Assembly: GCA_019192455.1 (NCBI GenBank)
Contig: JAHCML010000003.1
Span: forward strand, 863,189-927,188
DNA from: Alphaproteobacteria bacterium SS10
GTDB lineage: Bacteria > Pseudomonadota > Alphaproteobacteria > TMED2
DNA: 64,000 nt
Direction of reading: 5' to 3'
Each line of letters starts with the position of its first letter. Position 1 is the first letter of the stretch. Made by a program: the position numbers and the translations under genes. The notes below the pieces were generated by a model. That model was given only the letters and a program-made list of their open reading frames with translations. It was not told where the DNA came from and searched no databases. This document shows positions 37,457 through 45,762 of the stretch, in pieces.

Positions 37457-38572
37457 ATGACCGGTACCGATAAACCGATCTGGGCTATTGGCCTGATGAG
37501 TGGCACGTCCCTCGACGGGGTTGATGCCGCATTGCTTCGCACCGATGGTGAGGGGTTTGTTGAGGCTGGTTATGGCTTCACCCAACCGTATGAGCAGGGC
37601 TTTCGAGATCGCCTCCGGGCCCATTTTGGCAAGGCGGCCGCACCGGCGGATGTGGTTAAGGACCTGACCCTCTATCACGCCCAGGCGATTGACCTGGTTC
37701 TGCGTCACACCGGCATGACGGCGGCCGATATTGGCGTTGTCGGTTTTCACGGTCAGACCATCCACCATGATGCCCCGGCGGGGATCACAGTTCAGATCGG
37801 CGATGGGCCATTGCTGGCCAAGATGACCGGTATGCCAGTCGTGGATCAGATGCGGCTCGCTGATATGGCAGCGGGCGGGCAGGGCGCACCGCTAGCCCCG
37901 GCATTCCATGCTGCAATGGGGTCAGGGCACCGTGACCTGCCCTGTGGTTTTTTGAACATGGGTGGGGTGGCCAACATCACCTATCTGGCGCCGGAAACTG
38001 CCGATGGTCTGCCCGAACCAATTGCCTTCGACACCGGGCCCGGCAACGCGTTGATCGATGATTGGGCGCTGACCCATACCGGACAGCCATTTGATAAGGA
38101 CGGTGCACTCGCGGCCGCTGGGAAGGTGAATGACGAGGTGTTGGCCCAGTTGTTGGCCAATCCATATTTCAACCGGCCATATCCGAAATCGGCAGATCGT
38201 GGTGAGTTCATTGATCCAGCGATGGACACGCTGTCACCAGAAGATGGTGCCGCGACATTGGTTCAGTTCACGGTTGAGAGTATTGCCCGGGGGATTGAGA
38301 GCCTACCGACCAAGCCAACCCGTTGGTGGACCAGCGGTGGTGGCCAGCATAACCCACAGATTATGGCGGGGCTTAAACAGCGCCTGGTACCGGCTGAGAT
38401 TGAGCCGGTGGAGGCGATTGGTTGGTCGGGCGATATGGTTGAGGCCTGGGCCTTTGCCTATCTGGCCGTCCGCTCACTAAAGGGGCTGCCGCTCAGCTTC
38501 CCCGGCACAACCGGCGTTAAGGCGCCGGTCACCGGTGGTCATTTGCATCAGCCGTCAGATCGAGCGGCCTGA
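37457..38572 (+). CDS. anmK: anhydro-N-acetylmuramic acid kinase
   Basis: A 371-residue sugar kinase of the ASKHA fold that phosphorylates anhydro-MurNAc during peptidoglycan recycling. The N-terminal ATP-binding element is Gly-Leu-Met-Ser-Gly-Thr-Ser-Leu-Asp-Gly-Val-Asp at about residues 13-24. The second element, Phe-Asp-Thr-Gly-Pro-Gly-Asn, is near 195, and Asn-Met-Gly-Gly-Val-Ala-Asn is also present. A GGGGG stretch precedes ATG 37457 by 9 bases; the TTG immediately upstream is not needed. Confidence 0.95.
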   Translation: MTGTDKPIWAIGLMSGTSLDGVDAALLRTDGEGFVEAGYGFTQPYEQGFRDRLRAHFGKAAAPADVVKDLTLYHAQAIDLVLRHTGMTAADIGVVGFHGQTIHHDAPAGITVQIGDGPLLAKMTGMPVVDQMRLADMAAGGQGAPLAPAFHAAMGSGHRDLPCGFLNMGGVANITYLAPETADGLPEPIAFDTGPGNALIDDWALTHTGQPFDKDGALAAAGKVNDEVLAQLLANPYFNRPYPKSADRGEFIDPAMDTLSPEDGAATLVQFTVESIARGIESLPTKPTRWWTSGGGQHNPQIMAGLKQRLVPAEIEPVEAIGWSGDMVEAWAFAYLAVRSLKGLPLSFPGTTGVKAPVTGGHLHQPSDRAA

Positions 38573-38588
38573 TAAGAGGTGGTGCGGC

Positions 38589-39311
38589 TTACTCCGCATC
38601 CTCCATCTCACCGTCCTCGAGCATCGGCAGATCGTCTTCCTCTTCATCCTCTGATGGCGGCTCAACAACCTTATCTTTCATGTTGTCATCCAGATATAGG
38701 CTGGAGAGGGCAACCAGATGCTCAGAGTGCTGGCTGAAGAAGTGGTCGGCACCGGGCACAACCTCATAATCGATCGTGATACCTTTTTGGCTGCGCAACT
38801 TGGCGACCAATTTCTCTGTCGCGGAGGTTGGAACCATGGTGTCCCGCTCACCCTGGATGATCAGGCCGGAAGACGGGCAGGGGGCGAGGAAGCTGAAGTC
38901 GTACATGTTGGCCGGTGGGGCCACGACAATGAAGCTGTCGATCTCTGGGCGCCGCATCAGCAACTGCATGGAAAGCCAAGCACCGAAGGAGAAGCCGCAG
39001 ACCCAAACGCCGCTGGCATTAGGGTTTTGCACCTGCAACCAGTCGAGGACCGCTGCTGCATCACTCAATTCACCTTCACCACGATCAAACGAGCCCTGAC
39101 TGCGACCAACACCACGGAAGTTGAAGCGCATCGTGGAGAAACCACGTTGGCGCAGCATCTGGGTGAGGGAATAGACCACCTTGTTGTTCATGGTGCCGCC
39201 ATGCTGCGGGTGCGGGTGCAGCACGACACCGATTGGCGCGTTCTCAACTTTTGAGTGGTGATAGCGGCCTTCGATACGGCCAGCAGGGCCATTAATCAGA
39301 ACCTCAGGCAT
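38589..39311 (-). CDS. alpha/beta hydrolase (COG2945-type) with acidic tail
   Basis: A 240-residue serine hydrolase. The strand before the active site opens with His-Pro-His-Pro-Gln-His-Gly-Gly-Thr-Met. The nucleophile elbow is Gly-Phe-Ser-Phe-Gly (Ser near 108), and the catalytic His appears in Gly-Ala-Asp-His-Phe-Phe. The substrate is unknown; the family is often called dienelactone hydrolase-like. The last 25 residues are almost all Glu and Asp, an unusual acidic tail. It converges with anmK and diverges from cysE. Confidence 0.85.
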   Translation of the reverse strand: MPEVLINGPAGRIEGRYHHSKVENAPIGVVLHPHPQHGGTMNNKVVYSLTQMLRQRGFSTMRFNFRGVGRSQGSFDRGEGELSDAAAVLDWLQVQNPNASGVWVCGFSFGAWLSMQLLMRRPEIDSFIVVAPPANMYDFSFLAPCPSSGLIIQGERDTMVPTSATEKLVAKLRSQKGITIDYEVVPGADHFFSQHSEHLVALSSLYLDDNMKDKVVEPPSEDEEEDDLPMLEDGEMEDAE

Positions 39312-39612
39312 CCTTATCCTCTATGCTCCAGGTGGGGTCTAAATGGGATCGGGCGGTCATCGCACCGGTTTGGCGAGTGCCCATACACGCTGCGGGCCCG
39401 TGGTGATAGCACATTTGGGCCAGCAAGCCAGCGATCCGTTTTGTTAACTGATCAGCACTGGCATATGCGTGCTGTAAGCCGCGCTGCCAAGTCATTGCAG
39501 AACAGAAAATATTAGCCACCTATGGTTGACTGCTGGACTCAGCTATTATTCAACCCAATCTTTGATGATAACGGTGTTTGTCCGGTTTACCGGCTTTACG
39601 AAGAGCGACGTC
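39312..39612. other. 301-base intergenic region between the hydrolase and cysE
   Basis: No convincing gene. A 71-codon minus frame (39304-39519) covers the hydrolase start in another frame and looks like a shadow. If CysE begins at an earlier Met (39565), the gap shrinks by 48 bases. The AT-richer part around 39500-39560 is the likely promoter zone for cysE, but no consensus boxes with correct spacing were found. Confidence 0.5.
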
Positions 39613-40356
39613 ATGTTTGACCGGTTGTTTGACGATGTGGATGGCATTCTGGCGCGGGATCCCGCAGCCAGGAACCGCTTGGAGATCATCCTGCTGTATC
39701 CTGGGCTGCACGCCGTGCTGGCCTATCGGATCGCCAATTGGTTTTGGCAGCGTAAGCTGTTCTTCCTCGGTCGCATGGTTTCGCAGTTTGCCCGTTGGCT
39801 AACCGGTATCGAGATTCACCCCGGCGCCACGATCGGGCGTCGTCTGTTCATTGATCACGGTATGGGCGTAGTGATCGGTGAAACTGCTGAAATCGGCGAT
39901 GATGTCACCCTGTATCAAGGTGTCACGCTGGGCGGTACATCCCTTGTTAAGGGGGAGAAGCGGCACCCAACCATTGGCGATAATGTCATTGTTGGTGCGG
40001 GCGCCCAGGTTATTGGCCCGTTCACCGTTGGCCGCTGTGCGCGGATTGGCGCCAATGCGGTTGTGGTGAAGGAAGTGCCGGAGAATGTCACCATGGTTGG
40101 TGAGGCGGCGAAGGCCGTGAAGCGGCGCGCTACTGATGCCGAAGGTCAGGCACCCTTTGTCTCTTACGGCACCCCACAAGACCCAGGTAAGCCAGAGGCG
40201 GATCGCGCCATCGCTGGCCTGATGGCACATATCCATGGGCTTGAGGAGCGGCTGAAGGCGTTGGAGAGCGGTGCTGATGTGCCGGATGCGGCCTCGACAG
40301 AGCAGGCAGAAGCTAAGGAAGAATGGACGCAAAGCGACGATTGCGGTCGGGTCTAA
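39613..40356 (+). CDS. cysE: serine O-acetyltransferase
   Basis: Acetylates L-serine with acetyl-CoA, the entry step to cysteine. The 247-residue protein has a helical N-terminal part (Asp-Pro-Ala-Ala-Arg) and a left-handed beta-helix with hexapeptide repeats from about residue 70. The active-site stretch His-Pro-Gly-Ala-x-Ile-Gly and [12 protein letters not shown] is intact, as is Gly-Gly-Thr. ATG 39613 gives the usual Met-Phe start; ATG 39565 would add 16 residues. It is followed after 36 bases by cysteine desulfurase, so cysteine is made and desulfurated by neighbouring gene products. Confidence 0.93.
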   Translation: MFDRLFDDVDGILARDPAARNRLEIILLYPGLHAVLAYRIANWFWQRKLFFLGRMVSQFARWLTGIEIHPGATIGRRLFIDHGMGVVIGETAEIGDDVTLYQGVTLGGTSLVKGEKRHPTIGDNVIVGAGAQVIGPFTVGRCARIGANAVVVKEVPENVTMVGEAAKAVKRRATDAEGQAPFVSYGTPQDPGKPEADRAIAGLMAHIHGLEERLKALESGADVPDAASTEQAEAKEEWTQSDDCGRV

Positions 40357-40392
40357 TCCCTGGCGGCTCTCTGATCTGCGTTTGAGCAAGCT

Positions 40393-41511
40393 ATGCGCGA
40401 GCCTGTCTATCTAGATCACAATGCCAGTACGCCGGTGAAACCGGCCGTACGTGATGCGATGGTCGAGGTACTGTCCGCCACGGGCAATCCCTCATCAATC
40501 CATAGCTTTGGACGATCGGCGCGTGGCACGCTTGACCATGCCCGGGGACAGGTTGCCGCCGCGATCAATGCGACGCCGGAAGACATCATCTTCACCAGCG
40601 GTGCCACTGAGGCAGATAACGCCGCCCTCCGCGCAACGCCGGTTGCTTCGGTACTGGTGAGTGCGATTGAGCATGATGCCGTTCTGCAAGCGCGGGACGA
40701 TGTGGTTCAGCTGCAGGTCACAGAAACGGGCGTTGTGGATTTGGTTGCGCTGGATAAAGCACTCGCCAATGCACCGGCGCCAGCCTTGGTCTCGGTAATG
40801 CTGGCCAATAACGAAACCGGCGTCATCCAGCCGGTGGCTGAGATTGTTGAGGTAGCGAAGCGCCACGGTGCCTATACCCATTGCGATGCGGCCCAGGCAC
40901 TCAGCAAGATGCCTGTCGATTTGCAGGCCCTTGGCGTCGATATGATGAGCCTCTCTGGCCATAAATGCGGTGCGCCTGCTGGGGTCGGTGCCCTGGTGGT
41001 GACCGAGCGGCTGGAGCCCTCGAAATGGCAGTTCGGTGGCGGGCAGGAGAAACGGCGGCGTCCTGGTACAGAAAACCTCGCCGGCATTGTTGGCTTCGGG
41101 AAGGCGGCAGAGCTAGCCGATGAGGACCTTGATGCCTTCTCAAAGCTCGGCGCCATGCGGGATCAGATGGAAGCTGAGGTTAAAGCCGCTGTTCCTAGCG
41201 TGTTGATCCTCAGCCAGACGGCCGACCGCTTACCAAACACCAGCAATATTGTACTGCCTGGCGTTCCGGCCCAAACCCAGGTCATGTCCTTAGATCTCGC
41301 AGGCTATGCCGTCAGCTCTGGCTCGGCCTGTTCTTCAGGTCGGGTGGATCCAAGCCATGTGGTTGAGGCGATGATCGGTGACCAAGAGCTAGCCAAATGC
41401 GCCCTGCGGATCAGCGCGGGTTGGAATACGACGGCCGATGATATGGCGGGCTTTACCGAGGCCTATATCCGCATGGCCAAACGCCAGCTGGAAAAGCTGG
41501 CCGCCGCTTAA
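40393..41511 (+). CDS. cysteine desulfurase (NifS/IscS family)
   Basis: A 372-residue PLP enzyme that releases sulfur from cysteine for Fe-S clusters and tRNA thiolation. The PLP lysine is Lys191 in Ser-Gly-His-Lys, and the catalytic Cys313 is in the loop Ser-Gly-Ser-Ala-Cys-Ser-Ser-Gly, the long flexible loop of group I (NifS/IscS) enzymes. Neighbouring ferredoxin and mnmA suggest it feeds cluster assembly and 2-thiouridine synthesis, although no iscU/iscA is present in this window. It ends 21 bases before an intrinsic terminator. Confidence 0.92.
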   Translation: MREPVYLDHNASTPVKPAVRDAMVEVLSATGNPSSIHSFGRSARGTLDHARGQVAAAINATPEDIIFTSGATEADNAALRATPVASVLVSAIEHDAVLQARDDVVQLQVTETGVVDLVALDKALANAPAPALVSVMLANNETGVIQPVAEIVEVAKRHGAYTHCDAAQALSKMPVDLQALGVDMMSLSGHKCGAPAGVGALVVTERLEPSKWQFGGGQEKRRRPGTENLAGIVGFGKAAELADEDLDAFSKLGAMRDQMEAEVKAAVPSVLILSQTADRLPNTSNIVLPGVPAQTQVMSLDLAGYAVSSGSACSSGRVDPSHVVEAMIGDQELAKCALRISAGWNTTADDMAGFTEAYIRMAKRQLEKLAAA

Positions 41512-41532
41512 CCCGGAACGCGGGCAATAAAA

Positions 41533-41554
41533 AAGCCCGCTGGGTAGCGGGCTT
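41533..41554. terminator. bidirectional terminator after cysteine desulfurase
   Basis: Perfect 9-base stem AAGCCCGCT (41533-41541) and AGCGGGCTT (41546-41554) with a GGGT loop, flanked by an A6 run on the left and CTTC on the right. It separates the convergent cysteine desulfurase gene and the small minus-strand gene. Confidence 0.85.
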
Positions 41555-41577
41555 CTTCAACGCTTGAAGCGTCAATC

Positions 41578-41745
41578 TTACATTTTCATGCCAGCGGTAG
41601 CTGGGGCAGGCTTAGCTGCGCGGCGCTTTTTGACTTTGCCGAGGATGTCTTCGCCATCAGCATCAACCATCACGCCGTCTTTAGTGCTGACAGCTTCTTT
41701 GGCACGTGACTCAGCGCGCAACAGGCTCATTCCGAATTCAGCCAT
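41578..41745 (-). CDS. 55-residue basic protein, unknown
   Basis: From ATG 41745, which has a GGAG ribosome-binding site 7 bases upstream, the frame encodes 55 residues: a short helix-forming start (Met-Ala-Glu-Phe-Gly-Met-Ser-Leu-Leu), an acidic middle with Asp-Gly-Val-Met-Val-Asp-Ala-Asp-Gly-Glu-Asp, and a Lys/Arg/Ala/Pro-rich end. I do not recognise it. The strong ribosome-binding site, its own terminator and a 9-base inverted repeat just upstream argue that it is a real gene. A longer frame to 41808 would read through that inverted repeat. Confidence 0.6.
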   Translation of the reverse strand: MAEFGMSLLRAESRAKEAVSTKDGVMVDADGEDILGKVKKRRAAKPAPATAGMKM

Positions 41746-41770
41746 GGATTTTCTCCTTAAACTCTCGCTA

Positions 41771-41804
41771 CCACGCTGGGTTACCAAAGAGGAATCCAGC
41801 GTGG
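41771..41804 (-). promoter_or_regulatory. inverted repeat in the leader of the 55-residue gene
   Basis: Perfect 9-base arms CCACGCTGG (41771-41779) and CCAGCGTGG (41796-41804) with a 16-base loop lie 26 bases upstream of the small gene's start. It could be a leader hairpin or a protein-binding operator; no T tract follows in either direction. Confidence 0.5.
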
Positions 41805-41993
41805 CCACCGTTAAGCGGCGTTAAACTCATGCCTTAAGTATCGTTGATCCCTAAGAAAGCTGCAAACCTAGCGTTCTCAAGGAGTATACAACAAATTGCC
41901 AAGAACATTGACGGTGCGTTTAGGACAGGCTGGCCAATTTGTAAACAAGGGCCTAAGTCTGTGGCACCAATTCTTTGAAGCTGTGATCCCAAG

Positions 41994-42305
41994 ATGCCCA
42001 AAGTTACGTTTATTGAGAGAGATGGCACCCGGCGCGAGATAGAAGCTGCCGAGGGGCTTTCCATTCTCGAAGTTGCGCACCTTAACGATATCGATATTGA
42101 GGGGGCCTGCGGCGGTAGTTTGGCCTGCGCGACCTGCCACGTAATCGTTGAAAATGAATGGTTTGGGAAGCTTAAAGAGATTGAGGAAGAGGAAGAGGAC
42201 ATGCTCGACCTCGCTTTCGGCCTAACCCAGACATCCCGATTGGGTTGCCAGATCATTGTCACCAAAGAGCTTGATGGCTTGACCCTCCGTTTGCCGCCAA
42301 ACTGA
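41994..42305 (+). CDS. 2Fe-2S ferredoxin of the ISC/adrenodoxin type
   Basis: A 103-residue electron carrier. The cluster ligands follow the vertebrate-type pattern C-x5-C-x2-C-x36-C at Cys39, Cys45, Cys48 and Cys85, with [12 protein letters not shown]. The acidic stretch Glu-Ile-Glu-Glu-Glu-Glu-Glu-Asp-Met is the usual partner-docking helix. Such ferredoxins give electrons to Fe-S assembly; the cysteine desulfurase gene is about 500 bases upstream but separated by a terminator, so it is transcribed from its own promoter in 41805-41993. Confidence 0.93.
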   Translation: MPKVTFIERDGTRREIEAAEGLSILEVAHLNDIDIEGACGGSLACATCHVIVENEWFGKLKEIEEEEEDMLDLAFGLTQTSRLGCQIIVTKELDGLTLRLPPN

Positions 42306-42380
42306 CCGAAATCGCTACTATGTTACGTCATTTTGCGTTGCTGTGATCGGTTTCACACAGCTGTGGGGTTCAAGGCGATT

Positions 42381-42400
42381 CGGCTGATCGATCTCAGCCG
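42381..42400. repeat. hairpin between ferredoxin and the next gene
   Basis: Perfect 7-base arms CGGCTGA (42381-42387) and TCAGCCG (42394-42400) around TCGATC. It is 75 bases after the ferredoxin stop with no T tract, so it may be a weak terminator or an operator. A second perfect 10-base palindrome CACAGCTGTG is at 42355-42364. Confidence 0.45.
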
Positions 42401-42526
42401 ATTCTATGGTACTGTGTCACGCTGAAGGATGTGTGATAACTGGCCCATACCCCATAACGGGCGTTTCGGGTCAGGCGATACCTCATCTCTTATGTATTGG
42501 ACCCTGGTTGAGGATTTTAATCGGTT

Positions 42527-43210
42527 ATGTTTGGCAGCCGCCAGAATTGGCGCTCGCACACACGTCTCGATGAACTGCTCAAGCTTTCCGGCCATCTAGC
42601 GCATGGCGGCAAGTTGCTGGCTTGCACCCTGGCTCTGGCCGGCGTGCTGTTTTTCGCGGGATCCTCATCCGCAAGTCTGGCCCAAGATGCCGGCTTGAGG
42701 GAACTCTATGGCGGCCTGTTGGAGGTTGAACTTCCAACCGATTACGAAGAGATGCGCATAACCGAGATGGAGCGCACCTTCCCAAGCTTGCCACTTCCTG
42801 ATTACGTCTATTCAGATCGTATCCGCACCAATCTGGTGGCGATCAGCATCATCAACAATCCTAACCCGGATGTTGATCTGCTGACCTATACCGCCACCTG
42901 GGCTCGTTCTCTTGAAAGCCAGCTTGAGGGCTTTAGCTGGGTTCAGCGTAAGGTTGCCCGGATTGAGGGGCGTCCTTGGATTGTTTGGCAGTACCGTGCG
43001 GTGACGCCAGATTTGACCGAGGGTACAACCACATCTGAAACCATTATGTTCATGAGCATCCTGTCCAAGGATGTGATGGTCATGGTGTTGGGCCACGCGC
43101 CGCAGATTTTCTTTAATAAGAATATCAATCTCTATCAGCAGGCGGTCACGTCACTGAACCTGTCGATTGATGCCCCGCAATTGAGCGGTCTACAGGGCGC
43201 GGTCCGCTAG
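42527..43210 (+). CDS. exported protein of unknown function
   Basis: A 227-residue protein with a long signal peptide: a basic region up to residue 29, then a hydrophobic core at about 30-45 ending Ala-Ser-Leu-Ala-Gln. The mature part of about 175 residues alternates beta strands and helices, with two Trp-rich stretches and a C-terminal helix before Ser-Leu-Asn-Leu-Ser. That layout is reminiscent of the Mog1/PsbP-like fold, but this is only a guess. It lies between ferredoxin and mnmA and seems to be a single gene with its own 220-base upstream region. Confidence 0.65.
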   Translation: MFGSRQNWRSHTRLDELLKLSGHLAHGGKLLACTLALAGVLFFAGSSSASLAQDAGLRELYGGLLEVELPTDYEEMRITEMERTFPSLPLPDYVYSDRIRTNLVAISIINNPNPDVDLLTYTATWARSLESQLEGFSWVQRKVARIEGRPWIVWQYRAVTPDLTEGTTTSETIMFMSILSKDVMVMVLGHAPQIFFNKNINLYQQAVTSLNLSIDAPQLSGLQGAVR

Positions 43211-43320
43211 AATTTAGCGGCCAGGGAGCCCACTCTTTAGTTGAGCGCATAACTGATAAGCAGGCCCGAACAGCATTGTCGGGCTTGTCACTGTCTAGTG
43301 TTAGCAACATATTGCGGCCC

Positions 43321-44469
43321 ATGACCTTGAATGTGGACTTCGATATCGACCGCCCGCCAGCCAAAACGCGGGTTGTGGTTGCCATGTCTGGCGGCGTTGA
43401 CAGCTCTGTCACCGCGGCGCTTGCCGTGCGCGCTGGCTATGACGTCGTTGGTATCACGCTGCAGCTTTATGATGATGGGGCGATCCGGGGTAAGCAGGGT
43501 GCCTGCTGCGCCGGTAAGGATATCCATGATGCCCGCATGGTCGCCGATAAGCTCGGCATCAGCCATTACGTCCTAAATTATGAGGATGTGTTCCGGCAGG
43601 CGGTCATGGATGATTTCGCCGATACCTATCTGGCTGGCGCCACGCCGATCCCATGCGTGCGCTGTAACCAGAAGGTGAAATTCCGCGATCTGCTGGATAC
43701 TGCAAAGGACCTGGACGCCGATGTCATGGTGACCGGTCACTATGTGCAGCGCCATGTTGGCCCAAATGGCCGGGCCCAGCTGGCCCGTGCGGTCGATCCA
43801 AACCGCGATCAAAGCTACTTCCTGTTCGCCACCACGCAAGAACAGCTCGACTTCCTGCGCTTCCCGCTGGGTGGCCTGTTGAAGCCAGCAGTGCGTGACC
43901 TGGCGACTGAGCTGGGCCTGGTTGTCGCCGATAAGCCTGATAGCCAAGACATTTGCTTTGTGCCCAATGGCTCTTATGCCCGGATTGTTGAGAAGCTACG
44001 CCCCGGGGTGATTGAGCCCGGCGATATCGTCCATCTGGATGGGCGGGTGCTGGGCCAACATAATGGCATCATTAACTATACAGTGGGCCAACGCCGTGGC
44101 CTCGGCATCGGTGGTGGTGAGGTGCTTTACGTTGTGCGCCTGGACCCTGACAGCAATCGCGTCATGGTGGGCCCGAAGGATGCCCTGTCTAAAGACCGGG
44201 TGTTCTTAAACGAGATGAACTGGATCGGCGATGACGACCACCTGAGCGGGGAACGGCAGGTGATGGTCAAGCTACGCTCAGCGATGGCGCCGGTGCCTGG
44301 TCGTGTGACCCTCGATGGTCCCGGTGACGGTACTGGCCGTGCCGTTATTGAGTTGGACGAGCCCTATGCCGGTATCGCACCCGGGCAGGCGGGTGTCCTT
44401 TATGATGGTGATCGCTGCCTTGGCGGTGGTTGGATCACGGCTGCAGAACGCATCGCGCTCGCCGCCTAA
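43321..44469 (+). CDS. mnmA: tRNA-specific 2-thiouridylase MnmA
   Basis: Thiolates U34 of tRNA-Glu, tRNA-Gln and tRNA-Lys using sulfur relayed from cysteine desulfurase. The 382-residue protein has the PP-loop Ser-Gly-Gly-Val-Asp-Ser-Ser at residues 23-29, catalytic Cys112 in Pro-Cys-Val-Arg-Cys-Asn, and the second cysteine Cys212 in Asp-Ser-Gln-Asp-Ile-Cys-Phe. The longer frame from 43276 uses a TTG start and adds no family sequence. Location near cysE and cysteine desulfurase makes a sulfur-transfer neighbourhood. Confidence 0.95.
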   Translation: MTLNVDFDIDRPPAKTRVVVAMSGGVDSSVTAALAVRAGYDVVGITLQLYDDGAIRGKQGACCAGKDIHDARMVADKLGISHYVLNYEDVFRQAVMDDFADTYLAGATPIPCVRCNQKVKFRDLLDTAKDLDADVMVTGHYVQRHVGPNGRAQLARAVDPNRDQSYFLFATTQEQLDFLRFPLGGLLKPAVRDLATELGLVVADKPDSQDICFVPNGSYARIVEKLRPGVIEPGDIVHLDGRVLGQHNGIINYTVGQRRGLGIGGGEVLYVVRLDPDSNRVMVGPKDALSKDRVFLNEMNWIGDDDHLSGERQVMVKLRSAMAPVPGRVTLDGPGDGTGRAVIELDEPYAGIAPGQAGVLYDGDRCLGGGWITAAERIALAA

Positions 44470-44701
44470 TCGGCTTTCGATCGGTCGCTCCTCAGTGACC
44501 CAAAATTCCAGCCATTTTTTCAAATTTTATCTAAAATTGTAATTATATATCGGCGCATAGCTCATTTTTGGCTGATGGTTTCAATTTTATACAACCATAA
44601 CGTGTGTTTTGCATTTCGCTACAGCGCCAGATTGCCTGTCTATTAAGTACTTGAATCGCAATCCCTGGTGTTTCGTATATCGGATGGGCAAAAGAAATGT
44701 G

Positions 44702-44728
44702 AAAAAACCGAGACTCTCGTGTTTTTTT
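44702..44728. terminator. terminator-like hairpin in the leader
   Basis: CGAG (44709-44712) and CTCG (44716-44719) with an ACT loop, extended by an A6 tract on the left and a T7 tract (44722-44728) on the right. It could end mnmA transcripts, or act as an attenuator if the downstream promoter lies to its left. Confidence 0.65.
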
Positions 44729-44744
44729 CGTTTGGTCGCCTTGC

Positions 44745-44760
44745 GGACAAGAAAGTGTCC
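44745..44760 (+). promoter_or_regulatory. second leader hairpin
   Basis: Perfect 5-base arms GGACA and TGTCC with a 6-base AGAAAG loop, 17 bases after the terminator-like element and 34 bases before the hairpin at the ribosome-binding site. Confidence 0.4.
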
Positions 44761-44793
44761 AGACCACCCTTAAGACGTCGAGAACGTTTTGGA

Positions 44794-44806
44794 GGGGGAC
44801 ATCCCC
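44794..44806 (+). promoter_or_regulatory. hairpin that can mask the ribosome-binding site
   Basis: A very strong ribosome-binding sequence GGAGGGGGA (44791-44799) is followed by ATCCCC, so four G of the site can pair with the four C immediately before the ATG at 44807. In the folded form the site is hidden, which suggests control of translation initiation. Confidence 0.5.
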
Positions 44807-45526
44807 ATGAACCAACAACCTAAGCTTTTGCAGCAAGACGATGGCGCGGTGTTCACCACCCGTTATCACGAGCGCGGCGATAGCATTGTGTCCGCCGGGC
44901 CGCGTTATGAATTTGACGTGACCAAGCGGCTGCGTCAGATCGAGGCAGATACGGTTCAGGGGCTGAATGAAGCGCTTATCGATACGGCGTATGGGGCCGG
45001 CGAACCAAACATCGCAGCCTGGATCAGCACGAAGCGGGGGCTCGGGCAGATCAAGGCGGTGCAACCAGAGCAATCTGCAGCACCAAGCGGTTTGGCCGCC
45101 AACGGTAATCCAACGCCAGGGGCGAGGGGGGCTCGTCCTGCCGGTGTCCAACCACTGCTTGAACAGCAGGGGGCTGGTTGGATGCTTCGGTTGACCCATG
45201 CGGACGCGGAGAGCGGTTATATCCGCACCTCCCGTCCGGGTGGGATCAGCCACCCAGTTACTGAAGAGATGGCCGATTATCGCCAGGGCGTGATCGATGC
45301 CCACATGACGCGGCTGGCGCAAGCCGCCTGGAGTGAGCGTGAGCCAGAGGCCATGTCCTTCCTGCGTGATCTGTCCGTGGAGCACGCCGATGATGCCAGC
45401 GCCGATTACGGTGTGAGCTTCGCGGTGGAGCGTCAGCAGACCAATGGCAATGTGTTGGGTCTGGCCACGCCAACCCTAACGCCGATGACGCCACGTCGCC
45501 CAGAGCCAGGCGCGCCACGTCTTTAA
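44807..45526 (+). CDS. unrecognised 239-residue cytoplasmic protein
   Basis: No family recognised. From ATG 44807, with a strong GGAGGGGG site 8 bases upstream, the protein has no signal peptide or membrane segment. Residues 1-85 form a charged domain (Arg-Tyr-Glu-Phe-Asp-Val-Thr-Lys-Arg-Leu). A Pro/Ala/Gly linker spans about 90-120. A second domain at 120-210 has Gly-Trp-Met-Leu-Arg-Leu-Thr-His-Ala-Asp-Ala-Glu-Ser-Gly-Tyr-Ile, and the end is Pro/Thr-rich and disordered. The gene precedes the patatin gene on the same strand, 236 bases apart. Its unusually structured leader suggests regulated expression. Confidence 0.6.
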   Translation: MNQQPKLLQQDDGAVFTTRYHERGDSIVSAGPRYEFDVTKRLRQIEADTVQGLNEALIDTAYGAGEPNIAAWISTKRGLGQIKAVQPEQSAAPSGLAANGNPTPGARGARPAGVQPLLEQQGAGWMLRLTHADAESGYIRTSRPGGISHPVTEEMADYRQGVIDAHMTRLAQAAWSEREPEAMSFLRDLSVEHADDASADYGVSFAVERQQTNGNVLGLATPTLTPMTPRRPEPGAPRL

Positions 45527-45762
45527 AAATCATTAAGCAGAGAGTGCATAACAGCTTGAAGAATTTGGTGCTTTCATAAATCTCTGTGCACCATGTAATT
45601 CGCGCAACAGATACGAGCTGCGCATAAAGATCGCCAACAAGCCTGGGGAGGTGAGTTGGAGGATCTATAAAGAATGGGTGGGGAGATAGGACGGGAACCC
45701 TTGATCACCTACCTGGAGGAAACGGGCCAATAGGGCCCAACGCCACTACGTAGGGGAACGGT
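45527..45762 (+). other. 236-base region before the patatin gene with purine-rich clusters
   Basis: Contains repeated GGAGG/GGGGAG clusters (about 45645-45650, 45658-45663, 45680-45684, 45715-45720) and an inverted repeat AGGTGA (45649-45654) with TCACCT (45705-45710). A 19-codon ORF at 45674-45733 has GGAGGA 10 bases upstream and could be a leader peptide, but this is weak. No other gene is seen. Confidence 0.4.

Larger units (their letters stand above)
44470..44806. other. 337-base AT-rich leader region with three hairpins
   Basis: No credible gene. A 280-codon minus-strand frame (44543-45385) spans this region and the gene downstream, but it has shadow-like Trp/Cys/His content and runs through the terminator-like hairpin. 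The first 200 bases are clearly more AT-rich than the surroundings. Within 44702-44806 there are three separate hairpins, listed individually, the last of which covers the next gene's ribosome-binding site. A weak promoter-like pair is TTGAAT at 44651-44656 and TATATC at 44676-44681 with a long 19-base spacer. Confidence 0.55.

Noticed and set aside
44543-45385. 280-codon minus-strand ORF opposite the unknown 239-residue gene
   Set aside because: It is rich in Trp, Cys and His like an antisense shadow, crosses the AT-rich region and terminator-like hairpin, and has no family similarity, whereas the plus frame has a strong ribosome-binding site.
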